This document shows, one piece after another, positions 24,358 to 33,715 of a stretch of DNA of 64,000 bases (position 1 is its first letter; each line of letters starts with the position of its first letter). Below the pieces are notes generated by a model. The model ran no database searches and was not told the origin of the DNA. It worked only from the letters and a program-made list of their open reading frames with translations. The stretch lies in the NCBI RefSeq assembly GCF_017745675.1, contig NZ_JAFLJM010000001.1, positions 186,001 through 250,000 of the forward strand, written 5' to 3'. The position numbers and the translations under genes are program-made. This stretch comes from Alkalihalobacillus sp. BA299. Lineage in GTDB: Bacteria > Bacillota > Bacilli > Bacillales > Bacillaceae_F.

Positions 24358-25329
24358 ATGTCCGAACGGTTAATTCGACTTGTTCGCATTATCGTTGCAA
24401 TTCAAGCAAGTCCAGGTATAACGGCCAAAGAATTAGCGGAAAAATGCGAAACAACGGATCGTACGATTTATCGAGACTTAGATCTATTAAGTGCAGCTCA
24501 CATTCCGATCACGAACGAGGGTTACGGGAAAGGGTATAATTATCTTGGAAACTTTTCGATTTATCCACTAGACTGGACAGATGAAGAAGCAGTTGCTTTT
24601 GGGATGCTTCCACAAATTCTAGATCAATTAAGTCACTTAATACCACCTGACTTTTATACAGCCTATGAAAAAGTGATGGCAACCCACCATAAGGAAAAGA
24701 AAGACCTACATAACATTCTTCAGCAAATGGTATCTATTATTCAAATGGGAACTCCCGCCTTTCAAGAACAGCAAAATAATTTTTTATCACCAGTCATCCA
24801 AGCCATCATACATTCTCGGACATTAGAAGTCGTTTATCATACACAAAGTCGTAATGTAACGACATCTCGTACACTTGATCCGTATTATTTAATTCCACGG
24901 GATCACCGATTTTATTTGATAGCTTATTGCCATGAAAAAGAGAAATTCCTCACGTTCAGAATGAGCCGCTTTCTTGAAGTAAAACAAACTGAGCAGACGT
25001 TCAAGAAGCAAGACTTCAATATTAAAGAATACTTTAAACATACTTGGTCGATTATCCAAGGGACAGAAAAGATCCATTTTAAAGTGTTATTCCATAAAAA
25101 CATTGCTCGCTACGTAAAAGAAGAAGAACTTTTTGTGAAACCGAAATTAACGGAAAAAGAAGATGGAAGTTTACTTTTTGAAGTCACGCTCAATCATGAC
25201 CGTGAGTTTTTACAGTGGATCATGCAATACGGAAGCGATGCAGAAATTCTTGAACCTGTAGAATATCGTAAAAAAATGAAACAAACGCTCTTAAACTGGC
25301 TAGAAACATACCAAAATGAAAAATTGTAA
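24358..25329 (+). CDS. WYL-domain transcriptional regulator
   Basis: A 323-residue regulator. Residues 1-60 form an HTH_11 winged helix (GITAKELAEKCETTDRTIYR, then DLDLLSAA). Residues about 145-225 form the WYL domain, a ligand sensor for nucleotides or nucleic acids: LEVVYHTQSRNVTTSRTLDP, then YYLIPRDHRFYLIAYCHEKE. A WCX-like C-terminal part closes the protein. WYL regulators often control defence genes, and this one stands at the left edge of the nuclease-rich region. AAAGGATGG precedes the ATG. Whether it controls the genes downstream is not shown; its immediate neighbours are a SEC-C protein and a lipoprotein. Confidence 0.85.
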   Translation: MSERLIRLVRIIVAIQASPGITAKELAEKCETTDRTIYRDLDLLSAAHIPITNEGYGKGYNYLGNFSIYPLDWTDEEAVAFGMLPQILDQLSHLIPPDFYTAYEKVMATHHKEKKDLHNILQQMVSIIQMGTPAFQEQQNNFLSPVIQAIIHSRTLEVVYHTQSRNVTTSRTLDPYYLIPRDHRFYLIAYCHEKEKFLTFRMSRFLEVKQTEQTFKKQDFNIKEYFKHTWSIIQGTEKIHFKVLFHKNIARYVKEEELFVKPKLTEKEDGSLLFEVTLNHDREFLQWIMQYGSDAEILEPVEYRKKMKQTLLNWLETYQNEKL

Positions 25330-25423
25330 AAAAAAGTATGTAAAACATTTGTTCGCTGACAATTATATGTCAATTATGGTTGTTATCCTATCATTGTAAA
25401 TAAAATTCATGGAGGGATAACAA

Positions 25424-26491
25424 ATGAAGAAATTATCATTTTTATTTATTTCTTTAGTTACAGCGACATTAATAGTTACGGGATGTGGCGAGGAAGCCAA
25501 GATCGAAAAGGTAGATAATGAAACACAAGCAAGTGAAGAAAAAGAAACGAATTGGCTAGAAGAAAAAGAAAGCCTTACTGCTGAAGAACAAATGATTAAA
25601 AGCTTTGTTCAAGATTTCTTTTCTGCGGATGCTGACTTGCGTGAGCAGGCGGTTGACAATTACATTCACCCAGATGTACAGGACTTTTTTTACCTTATGA
25701 GCGGATTTTCAGATGAGAATGACATTACAACGATTGATATGAATCAGTTTTCCGTTATCGAATCGGTTCAGCATGAAGAAGACGGTGAAAAAGGCATCAT
25801 CACACTAACAAGAGAACAAAGTGAAGCAGGATCGATTCATGAACGAATCTTCTTTGTTTTAGATGATAAAATCGGCTGGTTTTTCAGCCCGATAACAGAA
25901 GATGAAGACATGCGCCAAGCCTTTTACGACATGAGAGCATTATTAAGTTCAGAAACGCCGCCAGAGGAAATACTAGAAACATTTGAACCTGAACAAGAAG
26001 TTGAAGCAGACAGTTCAGATAATAAAGAAAAAGATATCGGGACGCGTGCGAATCCACTTACAATTGGAGAACGCATTACATTGAACTACTACGACTGGTT
26101 ACATGGGCAAGTTCATTTAGAAATGGAATTTCAAGAAGTCATTAGCGGCGATGAAGCTTGGAATATGGTCCGCGAAGGCAACCAATTTAACGAAGAGCCA
26201 GCTGATGATCAGGAATATATATTAGCTAAATTTTATGTAAAAGTACTAGAAGTTGAAGAAGAGCCATTCGATCTGCACCAGGCTTTATTTGATGCAGTGA
26301 GCAGTGCTGGCAATACGTATGACGACTTTATTTCCGTTTCTGGAGTAGAGCCGTCGCTAAGTAATGAAATGTATGCAGGAGCTGAGCGCGAAGGCTATAC
26401 GTATTTCCTTGTCGACAAAAATGACGACAATCCACTCGCAGCCTTCCAACGACGAACCGATGCGGAAGTGTGGTTTAAGTTGAGGGATTAG
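25424..26491 (+). CDS. Secreted lipoprotein with acidic linker
   Basis: A 355-residue lipoprotein. The signal peptide LSFLFISLVTATLIVTGC ends in a lipobox with Cys at position 21. Behind it is an acidic, Glu-rich linker. Residues about 45-165 form an NTF2-like or DUF5105-like domain, and residues about 205-355 form an Ig-like domain of the DUF4352 type, with EYILAKFYVKVLEVEEEPFD and a final EVWFKLRD. It would be anchored on the outer face of the membrane. GGAGGG precedes the ATG. The function is unknown, and no operon partner is visible. Confidence 0.75.
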   Translation: MKKLSFLFISLVTATLIVTGCGEEAKIEKVDNETQASEEKETNWLEEKESLTAEEQMIKSFVQDFFSADADLREQAVDNYIHPDVQDFFYLMSGFSDENDITTIDMNQFSVIESVQHEEDGEKGIITLTREQSEAGSIHERIFFVLDDKIGWFFSPITEDEDMRQAFYDMRALLSSETPPEEILETFEPEQEVEADSSDNKEKDIGTRANPLTIGERITLNYYDWLHGQVHLEMEFQEVISGDEAWNMVREGNQFNEEPADDQEYILAKFYVKVLEVEEEPFDLHQALFDAVSSAGNTYDDFISVSGVEPSLSNEMYAGAEREGYTYFLVDKNDDNPLAAFQRRTDAEVWFKLRD

Positions 26492-26562
26492 TTTTTTGCC
26501 ACCATACTCATTTACTTTACAATTTTTGTGTAGTCTGAGGGATTGAACTTGAGGTGAGATGA

Positions 26563-26958
26563 ATGGAAAAATAATTGACGATTGAGAATTATAATAGGGT
26601 TTTAGTATATACAGAATATTTTAATTCAGCAAAACCCAAATATTATATTGAAAAACCTGGTTCAGTTGACCCATATATTTATTCAGAAGAAGTAAACAGT
26701 TTTATAGAATTGTTATACTCTGAAGACTTTATAATGTCAGGATTCGATTGGCCCGTTTGGCAGACGGAAGGAGAAAAATATATAATAGATCCCCATTTAA
26801 TTACAAAGGCATCTATCGATGAAATTCGAAAACTGTGAACAACAATTATTAGAAAAGAAAGGTTTTCCTCAGGTACCATCGCAAGACTAATTGATATAGG
26901 ATTTTTCGTAGTGGTATTAAATAGACTAAAGGCCCTTAAGAATAATATAAAAAAGTAG
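26563..26958 (+). pseudogene. DUF6508-like gene with two in-frame stops
   Basis: ATG 26563 follows GAGGTGAG, but codon 4 is TAA (26572-26574). The frame then reads TIENYNRVLVYTEYFN to IDEIRKL, stops at TGA (26836-26838), and continues in the same frame as TTIIRKERFSSGTIARLIDI, then GFFVVVLNRLK, to 26958. The pattern (Y-x-F near the start, FIMSGFDWPVW, HLI, then IRKL-x-TxIIRKERFSxG and a last helix NRL) fits DUF6508 proteins. The sequence on both sides of each stop is well preserved, so the lesions are recent. Function of the family is unknown. Confidence 0.7.
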
Positions 26959-27037
26959 TAAAGGATTGGATACTTGATCAATTAGTAGAATGGGTAAAGA
27001 AAGATATTGAAACTTTTTCATATTATATACTTTCAAG

Positions 27038-27066
27038 TAGAGTAGGCCTTTTTTGGTCTACTCTAT
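27038..27066 (+). terminator. Hairpin terminator
   Basis: TAGAGTAGGCC pairs with GGTCTACTCTA around a TTTTTT loop, with one bulge. The 200 bases that follow, up to the MazG gene, hold no supported gene. Their last 60 bases resemble those before the second MazG gene. Confidence 0.55.
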
Positions 27067-27266
27067 TCACTTATACAGTTTTAGTTTCTGTGACATCAAC
27101 GAACCTCCAAGTTGTATTCAGACGAGTCTACAAGCTTTTTGTTTTGTAAAAAGTAAAAGGAGGGTTTTGAGTGTACACAAACATAGGTAATGCTATAACT
27201 CCGCCTTCACGCTACTAAACCACTATGCTAAACTGTAAATATCTACATAAAAAGGAAGGTTTTCTT

Positions 27267-27593
27267 ATGCCAATTTATAACAAACTCGTTCGCGATAAAA
27301 TACCTGAAATCATTCAAGCTACGGGAAAAGGCTACCACACAAAGCAGTTGGATGATGTGGAATACATAAAAGAATTAAAAATGAAGTTAAATGAAGAAAT
27401 CGCCGAATACCAAGAAGCGCAAACCGATGGACAAGCCATCGAAGAGCTGGCCGATGTGCTTGAAATTATACATAGTCTTGCGAAAGTTCATGGATCCGCC
27501 ATGGAGGAAGTGGAGTCAATACGAAAAAAGAAAGCAGATGATAGAGGAGGCTTTCAGAAGAGGGTTTTCCTAATTGATGTGGATGATGAGTAA
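27267..27593 (+). CDS. MazG-like nucleoside triphosphate pyrophosphohydrolase, copy 1
   Basis: A 108-residue all-alpha NTP pyrophosphohydrolase of the MazG/HisE-like group. Metal-binding acids are in KLNEEIAEYQEA (about 41-52) and EELADVLEIIHSLAK (about 58-72), the EExxE...ExxD pattern. Such enzymes cleave NTPs or dNTPs to the monophosphate. The frame opens at 27225; ATG 27267 follows AAAGGAAGG. A second copy at 40541 is about 80 percent identical, with a similar 60-base upstream region. This copy is followed after 45 bases by an HNH nuclease gene, the other by a PLD-helicase. Confidence 0.9.
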   Translation: MPIYNKLVRDKIPEIIQATGKGYHTKQLDDVEYIKELKMKLNEEIAEYQEAQTDGQAIEELADVLEIIHSLAKVHGSAMEEVESIRKKKADDRGGFQKRVFLIDVDDE

Positions 27594-27638
27594 AATCATC
27601 TTCTTTTTATAATTGGTGGTCCGTTTAGGAGGGGTGTA

Positions 27639-28625
27639 ATGAGTCATAAATTAAAGGTCGGTGAGTTAAAAGAATTCTATTTGACGGACGAAGAGATTTG
27701 GCGAATATTTACAGTCGTCCTATCTAGTAAATCGGTGAAATCCTCTACATATAAATATGCTTTAGTAAAATCTCTAATTGAAAACCTGTACCAGGTGAAT
27801 GATCAATTTGAATTGACATATGACCAATTAGCGTTCTCCTTTACTAAGATTTATTGGAACTTAATTGTGCATCACCAATTGATCCATCAAAATAGAGGGA
27901 AAACTGCAAGAGTAGTGACGATCATTAAAGAGGAACAAACTAAGCATTCAATTCCGTCAGAAATGATCTTCGATAAAATCGATGAAACTTTACAGGTGAG
28001 ACTAGTAAGACAAGTTAAAACAACAATGAAAGAAAATGTTTACGGTGCACTCTATGGAGACACAAGGGGGAAATTCTACGCATTTGATCATAAACAAGAG
28101 GTCTTAAAGTTAAATGCAGCTGTTCATAGTTTCATGCTAAATTATCAAAGGCTTATTGTGAACCTTACGAACTATCATATGGCGACAATGATTGAAGAAT
28201 TAAATGAAGTCCCAAGTATTAATTATCTACTTGGAAAGGTAGAAAGCATTGCAAGGCGTTCCTCATTACGTCCATTTGAAAAAGTATTACTACATTACTT
28301 TAATGCAGATTGCTTTTATTGTAGTAAGACTCTTACTGGAGCGAAGAGAGAAACACATGTCGATCACTTTATTCCATGGTCGTTTGTCCAGTCGGATCAT
28401 ATCTGGAACCTTGTTTTATCCTGTAACAAATGTAACAGTTCCAAAAGTGATAAGTTACCAAAGAGGAACTACCTGGAGTACATCATCGAACGGAATGACG
28501 AGTTAAATGATAAAAAAGAGGACGCTACTATCACAAATTTAATGAAAAACTACAAGCACAAGAAAATCATTATGCTTTATGATTATTCCATTAAAAATGG
28601 GTTTGATACGGTATGGACTCCATGA
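27639..28625 (+). CDS. HNH endonuclease with helical N-terminal domain
   Basis: A 328-residue protein with a zinc-stabilised HNH nuclease at about 225-275: CFYC (225-228), HVDHFIPWSFV (about 240-250), NLVLSCNKCNSSKSDKLP (about 257-274). The catalytic His is in DHFIPW, and the CxxC pairs bind structural zinc. The N-terminal 220 residues are helical and unrecognised; they may recognise the target or regulate activity. GGAGGGG precedes the ATG. It lies 45 bases behind a MazG-like gene and is probably co-transcribed, suggesting a nucleotide-hydrolase/nuclease pair. Confidence 0.85.
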   Translation: MSHKLKVGELKEFYLTDEEIWRIFTVVLSSKSVKSSTYKYALVKSLIENLYQVNDQFELTYDQLAFSFTKIYWNLIVHHQLIHQNRGKTARVVTIIKEEQTKHSIPSEMIFDKIDETLQVRLVRQVKTTMKENVYGALYGDTRGKFYAFDHKQEVLKLNAAVHSFMLNYQRLIVNLTNYHMATMIEELNEVPSINYLLGKVESIARRSSLRPFEKVLLHYFNADCFYCSKTLTGAKRETHVDHFIPWSFVQSDHIWNLVLSCNKCNSSKSDKLPKRNYLEYIIERNDELNDKKEDATITNLMKNYKHKKIIMLYDYSIKNGFDTVWTP

Positions 28626-28910
28626 TGGATTGAATTAATGGGGTTATTTCACAGGAAGTTTTTCGTTGGGCAAAGAGTTCCACAAATGCTCAAATAAAAT
28701 CTTTGGATCATTTAAGAAGGTGAGTCGAGTTATTTACTTATTTCTAGATGAATAAGTATAAGTTAAGCAGGTAATTGAAGAATTCTTTTGCATCTTTTAT
28801 AGGGATTATCGAATTGCCATTTAGTATAATTTGTAAAAAGGGCGTTGTTTGTGGGTATAATATAATAGTATATTTATATCTGTTACTATAGGTTTATTGG
28901 GGGGAGTATA

Positions 28911-30596
28911 ATGCCGATAACCAAAAACGAAATAGATGCAAAAAAGAGTAATATTACAACTATATTTTCAGACTTTTGGTTTGTAGTCCCTGAGTATCAA
29001 AGGGCCTATGTTTGGGATAGTGACCAAGTAAATGAACTATTGGATGATTTATGGTTTGCTTTTGAAAATAAGAAGGACAGTGAATATTTTTTAGGTTCAC
29101 TTGTATTGAAAAATTTAAATAATACTAATTTTGATGAATATGAGATATTGGATGGTCAACAACGCCTAACAACTTTGTTTTTATTAATGGGGGTTATTCG
29201 CGACAATGTTTCGAATAATTTACTAATCGAATTTTGTTCAAAAAATATTTATCAAGAAGAAAATCCATTTGCTGGTGTCCCTGCAAGAAAGCGAATTGTA
29301 TATAAAATTCGTGGTGAAGTCGATGAATTTGTGAATACATATATCAAAAAGGTTGATGGTACAAAAAAGGTAAATGAACTAGAAGACATTTTAAAAGAAT
29401 CAGAGCAGCTTACTATTAAGAATATGGCTAATACTATTTTAGTTTTATCGGAATTTTTTGGGACAAAATCCGAAGAAGAGATTACTGATTTTGCTCAGTT
29501 TCTATTTAAGAAAGTGGTTTTTATATATGTTTCTACAGAAAATCGTGAAGATGCATTTCGACTTTTTACTATCTTAAACAATCGAGGATTACCATTAACT
29601 AGTTCCGATATTCTAAAGTCAATTAATATCGGTGCGATTGAAGATGAAAATGAGAGTAAGTTGTATGCCAAAGCATGGGAAGAGATGGAAGGGCAACTAG
29701 ATGATGAATTTGATAGGTTTATTTCTTTTGTAAGAACAATTATTGTCAAAGATAAGGCAAGGTCTAATTTATTAGATGAATTTGAAGAGAAAATTTATGG
29801 AAAGCAAGTGTTGAAAAAGGGTAAACCAACGATTGACTTATTCAAAAAATATAAGCTGTATTATGATAAATTATTAAATTTCGAGACAAGCGAGATTACG
29901 AATGAATACAAAAATTTAGTGACTATAATGCTTATAGGTCTCCCCTCAAGAGATTGGATTCCACCACTCTTTTATTTTTACTCTAAATATGGAAAGGAAC
30001 ATCTTACTACATTTCTAAAACGGTTAGAGAATAAATTTACTGGTGATTGGATCTCACAATTAACTCCAACACAACGTATTGATAATATGAACAAAATTTT
30101 AAAACAAATAGAGGCAACTACAGATTCCGAAGAATTAATTCGAAATGAAGAATTGTTTACTATCGATAAAGTGTATCTACGTCAAGTTTTAAGTAGGAAT
30201 GTATACGGTAGACGTTTTGCGAGATATATTTTGCTTAAGTATGAATTTTTAATTAGCGATCATACCGTCCATCTGTCTGATTATAAAACAATTAGTGTAG
30301 AGCATATACTGCCACAAAATCCAAAGGCTGATTCTAAATGGGTACAAGTGTTTAGTGAAGAAGATAGAAAAGAATGGGTACATAAATTAGGGAATTTAAC
30401 ATTGATAAGTATGAGAAAAAATACACAGTTAAATAACCTTGATTTTGTAGAGAAGAAGAAACGGTATCTAAAGAAACGAATTGATGTCTTTAGCGGCAGT
30501 AAAATCTTTATTCAAACAAGTGATGACTGGACAATTGATACAATTAAAGATCGTCAAGATGAAATGCTTAATAAGCTTGTAAATGATGGATTTTAA
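28911..30596 (+). CDS. GmrSD-type restriction protein (DUF262 + DUF1524 HNH)
   Basis: A 561-residue single-chain relative of GmrSD, the type IV enzyme that cuts glucosylated or otherwise modified phage DNA. The N-terminal DUF262 part is a ParB/sulfiredoxin-like NTPase: VPEYQRAYVWDSDQVNELLD (about 25-44), YFLGSLVL, then DGQQRLTTLFLLM (about 81-93). The C-terminal DUF1524 HNH has VEHILPQNP (about 463) and HKLGNLTLISMRKNTQLNN (about 490-508). GGGGGAG precedes the ATG, and 285 bases of AT-rich promoter region lie before it. I see no lesion. It is followed by IS200 debris. Confidence 0.9.
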   Translation: MPITKNEIDAKKSNITTIFSDFWFVVPEYQRAYVWDSDQVNELLDDLWFAFENKKDSEYFLGSLVLKNLNNTNFDEYEILDGQQRLTTLFLLMGVIRDNVSNNLLIEFCSKNIYQEENPFAGVPARKRIVYKIRGEVDEFVNTYIKKVDGTKKVNELEDILKESEQLTIKNMANTILVLSEFFGTKSEEEITDFAQFLFKKVVFIYVSTENREDAFRLFTILNNRGLPLTSSDILKSINIGAIEDENESKLYAKAWEEMEGQLDDEFDRFISFVRTIIVKDKARSNLLDEFEEKIYGKQVLKKGKPTIDLFKKYKLYYDKLLNFETSEITNEYKNLVTIMLIGLPSRDWIPPLFYFYSKYGKEHLTTFLKRLENKFTGDWISQLTPTQRIDNMNKILKQIEATTDSEELIRNEELFTIDKVYLRQVLSRNVYGRRFARYILLKYEFLISDHTVHLSDYKTISVEHILPQNPKADSKWVQVFSEEDRKEWVHKLGNLTLISMRKNTQLNNLDFVEKKKRYLKKRIDVFSGSKIFIQTSDDWTIDTIKDRQDEMLNKLVNDGF

Positions 30597-30624
30597 TGTT
30601 TAACAGCTTTTAAAACTAACTTGA

Positions 30625-30741
30625 TCAATCTTTATAAAAATTTATTCCACAGTAGGAACAGTAGATGAAGAAACAATAAGAAACTATATTGCTAACCAAT
30701 TCAATGAAGAAAAGAACGACATATTCACGGGTGAAGATTAA
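30625..30741 (+). pseudogene. C-terminal relic of an IS200/IS605 TnpA transposase
   Basis: The frame STVGTVDEETIRNYIANQF (30646 on) matches the last helix of HUH transposases of the IS200/IS605 type, where a similar TVSEETIKKYI sequence recurs. Everything before it is gone. It lies directly behind the GmrSD-like gene, a sign of past insertion. Confidence 0.5.
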
Positions 30742-30765
30742 GTTTAGTCAATATTTAATGTGCTT

Positions 30766-31016
30766 AAGGCAATTATACGGATACCCAGGTGCAGTGGTTC
30801 TTCAATACGAGGAGTTATCTATGGACCAAGTTCCTAAAATTCAAAATGACCTTGTACACAAGATTCGGAGAACTTCCCCAAGGAACAGTCGAACAACTCA
30901 TGCATCATTTGTTAGAAGAAAAACGAGAACTCGCGTTAAATGTCATTGTGCCATTTAACGAAAATGAGTTGAAAAAATTGGTCGTTGAACAAATGAAGAG
31001 TAACGTTAACGTATAA
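30766..31016 (+). pseudogene. Frameshifted remnant of an unknown protein
   Basis: One frame reads YGYPGAVVLQYEELSMDQVP, then KIQNDLVHKI up to about 30860. Another continues as FGELPQGTVEQLMHHLLEEK and ends at 31016 in VEQMKSNVNV. A one-base shift near 30862 joins them smoothly. No start codon with a ribosome binding site remains. I do not know the family. Confidence 0.4.
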
Positions 31017-31048
31017 TGTAAATTTTTCTCAAGGGGGAGGAGAATTAA

Positions 31049-31732
31049 TTGGGAGCGGAAAAAGTAAAAGCCAACTTTCGTGTGACCGATGAAGGTGTCG
31101 TTCATCAAATTAAAGTAACCGAAATAAATATAAGTGAGTTAAAGAAAATCGATCAATTCTATCAAATCAATCAAAAAAAGAAGAGTAAAAGCGGAAGTGA
31201 AATAGAGGTTATTGCCCGTATAAGTAAAGGCTTAATAGAAAATAGGAAAAATAAAAAGGTAGATTATGCAAAAATAATGTTTGAAAAAGGCCACTTAGCC
31301 ATTGAATTACAAAAAACCATTTCCGTTAAAAAACAAAAATTAAAAAGAAAAGATAATTATTATATTATATCACATGAACTGAAATCAGCTCTTTTCGAAG
31401 TAACAGTAAATCATAAAGTTGCAGTAAATCGTTTATATGAAAATGTAATTTTGAAATTTGAAAAAAAAATGAGCCCCCAGAAAAAGGTAAAAGCAAAAAA
31501 AGAACCTAATAAGCCTATTAAAGCGCCCGCTGCCAAACCAAGCTCAATTGAAGTTAAAATCTGGACCGCAAAGGATACATCCTATAGAAGATGCGAGCAT
31601 TGCCATTATTATAATTTCCGTCAAAAAATGTGTGGCTTATTTTCCAAAAGAGTCGAGGCAAACAACGCCTGCAAGCGGTTTTATGCTCCGAGGTTTAAAA
31701 CATATTCTGGGGGAGGGTTTTCGCCGAGGTAA
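31049..31732 (+). CDS. Lysine-rich protein with C-terminal zinc-binding cysteines
   Basis: A 227-residue basic protein that I do not recognise. Residues 1-135 are mixed alpha/beta with many Lys. A Lys/Pro linker (about 140-165) leads to a cysteine cluster, CEHCHYYNFRQKMCGLF (about 184-200), then NNACKRFYAPRF, consistent with one zinc site (Cys-x2-Cys-x10-Cys-x14-Cys). A basic protein with a zinc ribbon suggests nucleic acid binding. Start TTG 31049 follows a very strong GGGGGAGGAG. The frame is intact among decayed neighbours. Confidence 0.6.
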   Translation: MGAEKVKANFRVTDEGVVHQIKVTEINISELKKIDQFYQINQKKKSKSGSEIEVIARISKGLIENRKNKKVDYAKIMFEKGHLAIELQKTISVKKQKLKRKDNYYIISHELKSALFEVTVNHKVAVNRLYENVILKFEKKMSPQKKVKAKKEPNKPIKAPAAKPSSIEVKIWTAKDTSYRRCEHCHYYNFRQKMCGLFSKRVEANNACKRFYAPRFKTYSGGGFSPR

Positions 31733-31840
31733 GCGATTTTTTTTAGGTTTGAAGAATGAAAATAAAAGAAAATATTAAATTTACTCTCTGACTATGTTGT
31801 AACTATATTTTATTAATCCATTGTAATTGGGGTGTCGCTA

Positions 31841-32761
31841 TTGATTGATCAAATTAGGAATTGGAAAAAACGTGAAGGTTCTATAAAGGAATCGGTATGG
31901 CTATCTGAAGGTGTTAAAATCTTTCGAAGGTTAGTGGATGAAAATCCTAGAAATATAGAATACAAGACTGATCTGGCAAGGCTTTTAATTCGTAGTGGAA
32001 CCGATGAAAAACTGAAGTATGTCAACTTAATGAATGCAAAGCGTTTATTTAATGAAGTATTAGAGCTTTTCCCTAACAATGGGGAGGCATTATATCGATT
32101 AGGACACATATATTACGAAAGTGATGAATTTAAAAAATCTATCGCATATTTTACAAGTGCAGTCAGACAGTCTTTGTCTGATATACGATTGTTTCGAGCA
32201 TATTGTGCCATTTCTAAAGCCTATTATCACCTTGGAGAAGACGAAAAATCCAAAAACTATTTGCAACAGGCTATTGAGGTGGATAAGGAAAAAAATTTCA
32301 CCAGTGAAATTAATGAGGTTAGAAGTTTAACTACGCAAAATGGCCTTCTTAGAAGACTTGTTCGATATTCAGACGGAATCAATCAATTTCTTACAGTAGA
32401 ACAGGCAGAAAGGTTGCGTAATGATGCTGATTCTGATGGAGAAGCCGTATTAGACCTAAGTCATTTTCGTCCCTCATTTATTGGTCCTATAGATGTAGCT
32501 TCACTAGAAAGAAAAGAAGCGGAAATATTAAGTTACTTAATAGAGAGGGATTATAAATTTGTTAGTACAGACGAGCTATTAAATGTTTGGGAAGAGGGAG
32601 AGCAACCAGAAATCGGCACAATCAGAGCCAATATTTCAACGCTTAGGAGAAAGTTAAGAGGTTGCTTAACAGACGATAATAACGAAATTATTTTATCCAA
32701 GAGAGGGAGTGGCTATCGTTGGATATGTTCTATTCCTACGAAAATTATAAAACAATTATAA
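31841..32761 (+). CDS. TPR protein with C-terminal OmpR-type winged helix
   Basis: About 306 residues. Residues about 15-155 form tetratricopeptide repeats (NGEALYRLGHIYYESDEFKK, then a YCAISKAYYHLGEDEKSKNY copy). Residues about 215-300 form a Trans_reg_C winged helix: LERKEAEILSYLIERDYKFV, EIGTIRANISTLRRKLRG and a final SKRGSGYRWIC hairpin. The usual order in SARP-type regulators is winged helix first and TPR last; here it is reversed. I prefer TTG 31841, seven bases after GGGGTG, over GTG 31832. The target is unknown. A cytoplasmic regulator with a protein-interaction domain is likely. Confidence 0.7.
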   Translation: MIDQIRNWKKREGSIKESVWLSEGVKIFRRLVDENPRNIEYKTDLARLLIRSGTDEKLKYVNLMNAKRLFNEVLELFPNNGEALYRLGHIYYESDEFKKSIAYFTSAVRQSLSDIRLFRAYCAISKAYYHLGEDEKSKNYLQQAIEVDKEKNFTSEINEVRSLTTQNGLLRRLVRYSDGINQFLTVEQAERLRNDADSDGEAVLDLSHFRPSFIGPIDVASLERKEAEILSYLIERDYKFVSTDELLNVWEEGEQPEIGTIRANISTLRRKLRGCLTDDNNEIILSKRGSGYRWICSIPTKIIKQL

Positions 32762-32838
32762 ATCAAGACATTTAAAGGTTGGGGGAATCCCAACCTTTTC
32801 TGTTTATAATCAAGTTATCAAAATTGAAGGAGTGAAGA

Positions 32839-33714
32839 ATGATGATTAAAGTATTTGTTTATGGAACTTTGCGTAAAGGAGAAGCAAATGACAAACTTTT
32901 AAAAAGTGCGACATGCATCGCTGAGCAGTGTTGGACAAATGGATTACTGTATGACACAGGATATGGCTACCCAGCTATGAAACAAACACAATTTTCTCGA
33001 CTTTATGGAGAATTATACGCATTAACAGAAGCTGATTTAAAAAGACTTGACCAACTAGAAGGATATACAGCAGGCGGTACTAATAACTTATATGAAAGAA
33101 TTGAACAAACCGTTTATACAGACAAAGGTTCTTCTATTGCTTACATGTATGTGGCTAGTAAAGCCAATTTATTAAAAAGGAAAATACCAAATGGTGATTG
33201 GAAGGAGTACAACCTTTTGTTAAAGCAAAGTGAAAATGTACTTTATTTTGCATATGGAAGCTGCATGGATCAAAAACGAATTTGTGAGGCTGGGTTCGCC
33301 CATCATTTCCGAAACATGCTTGGAGTAGGTATATTAAATAACTATACTCTTAGGTTTACTAGGAAATCAACAGAAGACGGAATGGGGCGTGCTGATATCG
33401 TAGAAGAAGGTGGAAGAGTTGAAGGAAAAGTATATGACATTCCTATTAAAGTTTTAGAAGAATACTTGTATGGTCGTGAAGGCGCACCAAAAGCATACCG
33501 CCCTACTTTTGTATCGATTGAAATGAACGGAAAAAATGTTCAGGCACTAACCTTTGTAGTAACAAACAAAATGGAAGAAATAGCTCCTCCTCAATGGTAC
33601 GAAGAGGAAATTCTTCTAGGTGCAAATGGTTATTTATCAGTAGATTATATTTCTAAACTAAAAGGTCATATGAACTCTTTAAAAAAATCAAATTTTAAAA
33701 TTGGAGGTATGTAA
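32839..33714 (+). CDS. ykqA: Two-domain gamma-glutamylcyclotransferase (YkqA-like)
   Basis: A 291-residue protein of two GGCT-fold domains, as in B. subtilis YkqA. Domain 1 starts with VFVYGTLRKGEAND (5-18) and has LDQLEGY (about 73-79) with its conserved Glu. Domain 2 starts with VLYFAYGSCMDQKRI (about 133-147) and continues with ADIVEEGGRVEGKVYDI. The family releases 5-oxoproline from gamma-glutamyl compounds; the exact substrate of YkqA is not established. AAGGAG precedes ATG 32839. The next gene begins one base after its stop, so the two are coupled. Confidence 0.85.
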   Translation: MMIKVFVYGTLRKGEANDKLLKSATCIAEQCWTNGLLYDTGYGYPAMKQTQFSRLYGELYALTEADLKRLDQLEGYTAGGTNNLYERIEQTVYTDKGSSIAYMYVASKANLLKRKIPNGDWKEYNLLLKQSENVLYFAYGSCMDQKRICEAGFAHHFRNMLGVGILNNYTLRFTRKSTEDGMGRADIVEEGGRVEGKVYDIPIKVLEEYLYGREGAPKAYRPTFVSIEMNGKNVQALTFVVTNKMEEIAPPQWYEEEILLGANGYLSVDYISKLKGHMNSLKKSNFKIGGM

Positions 33715-33715
33715 G

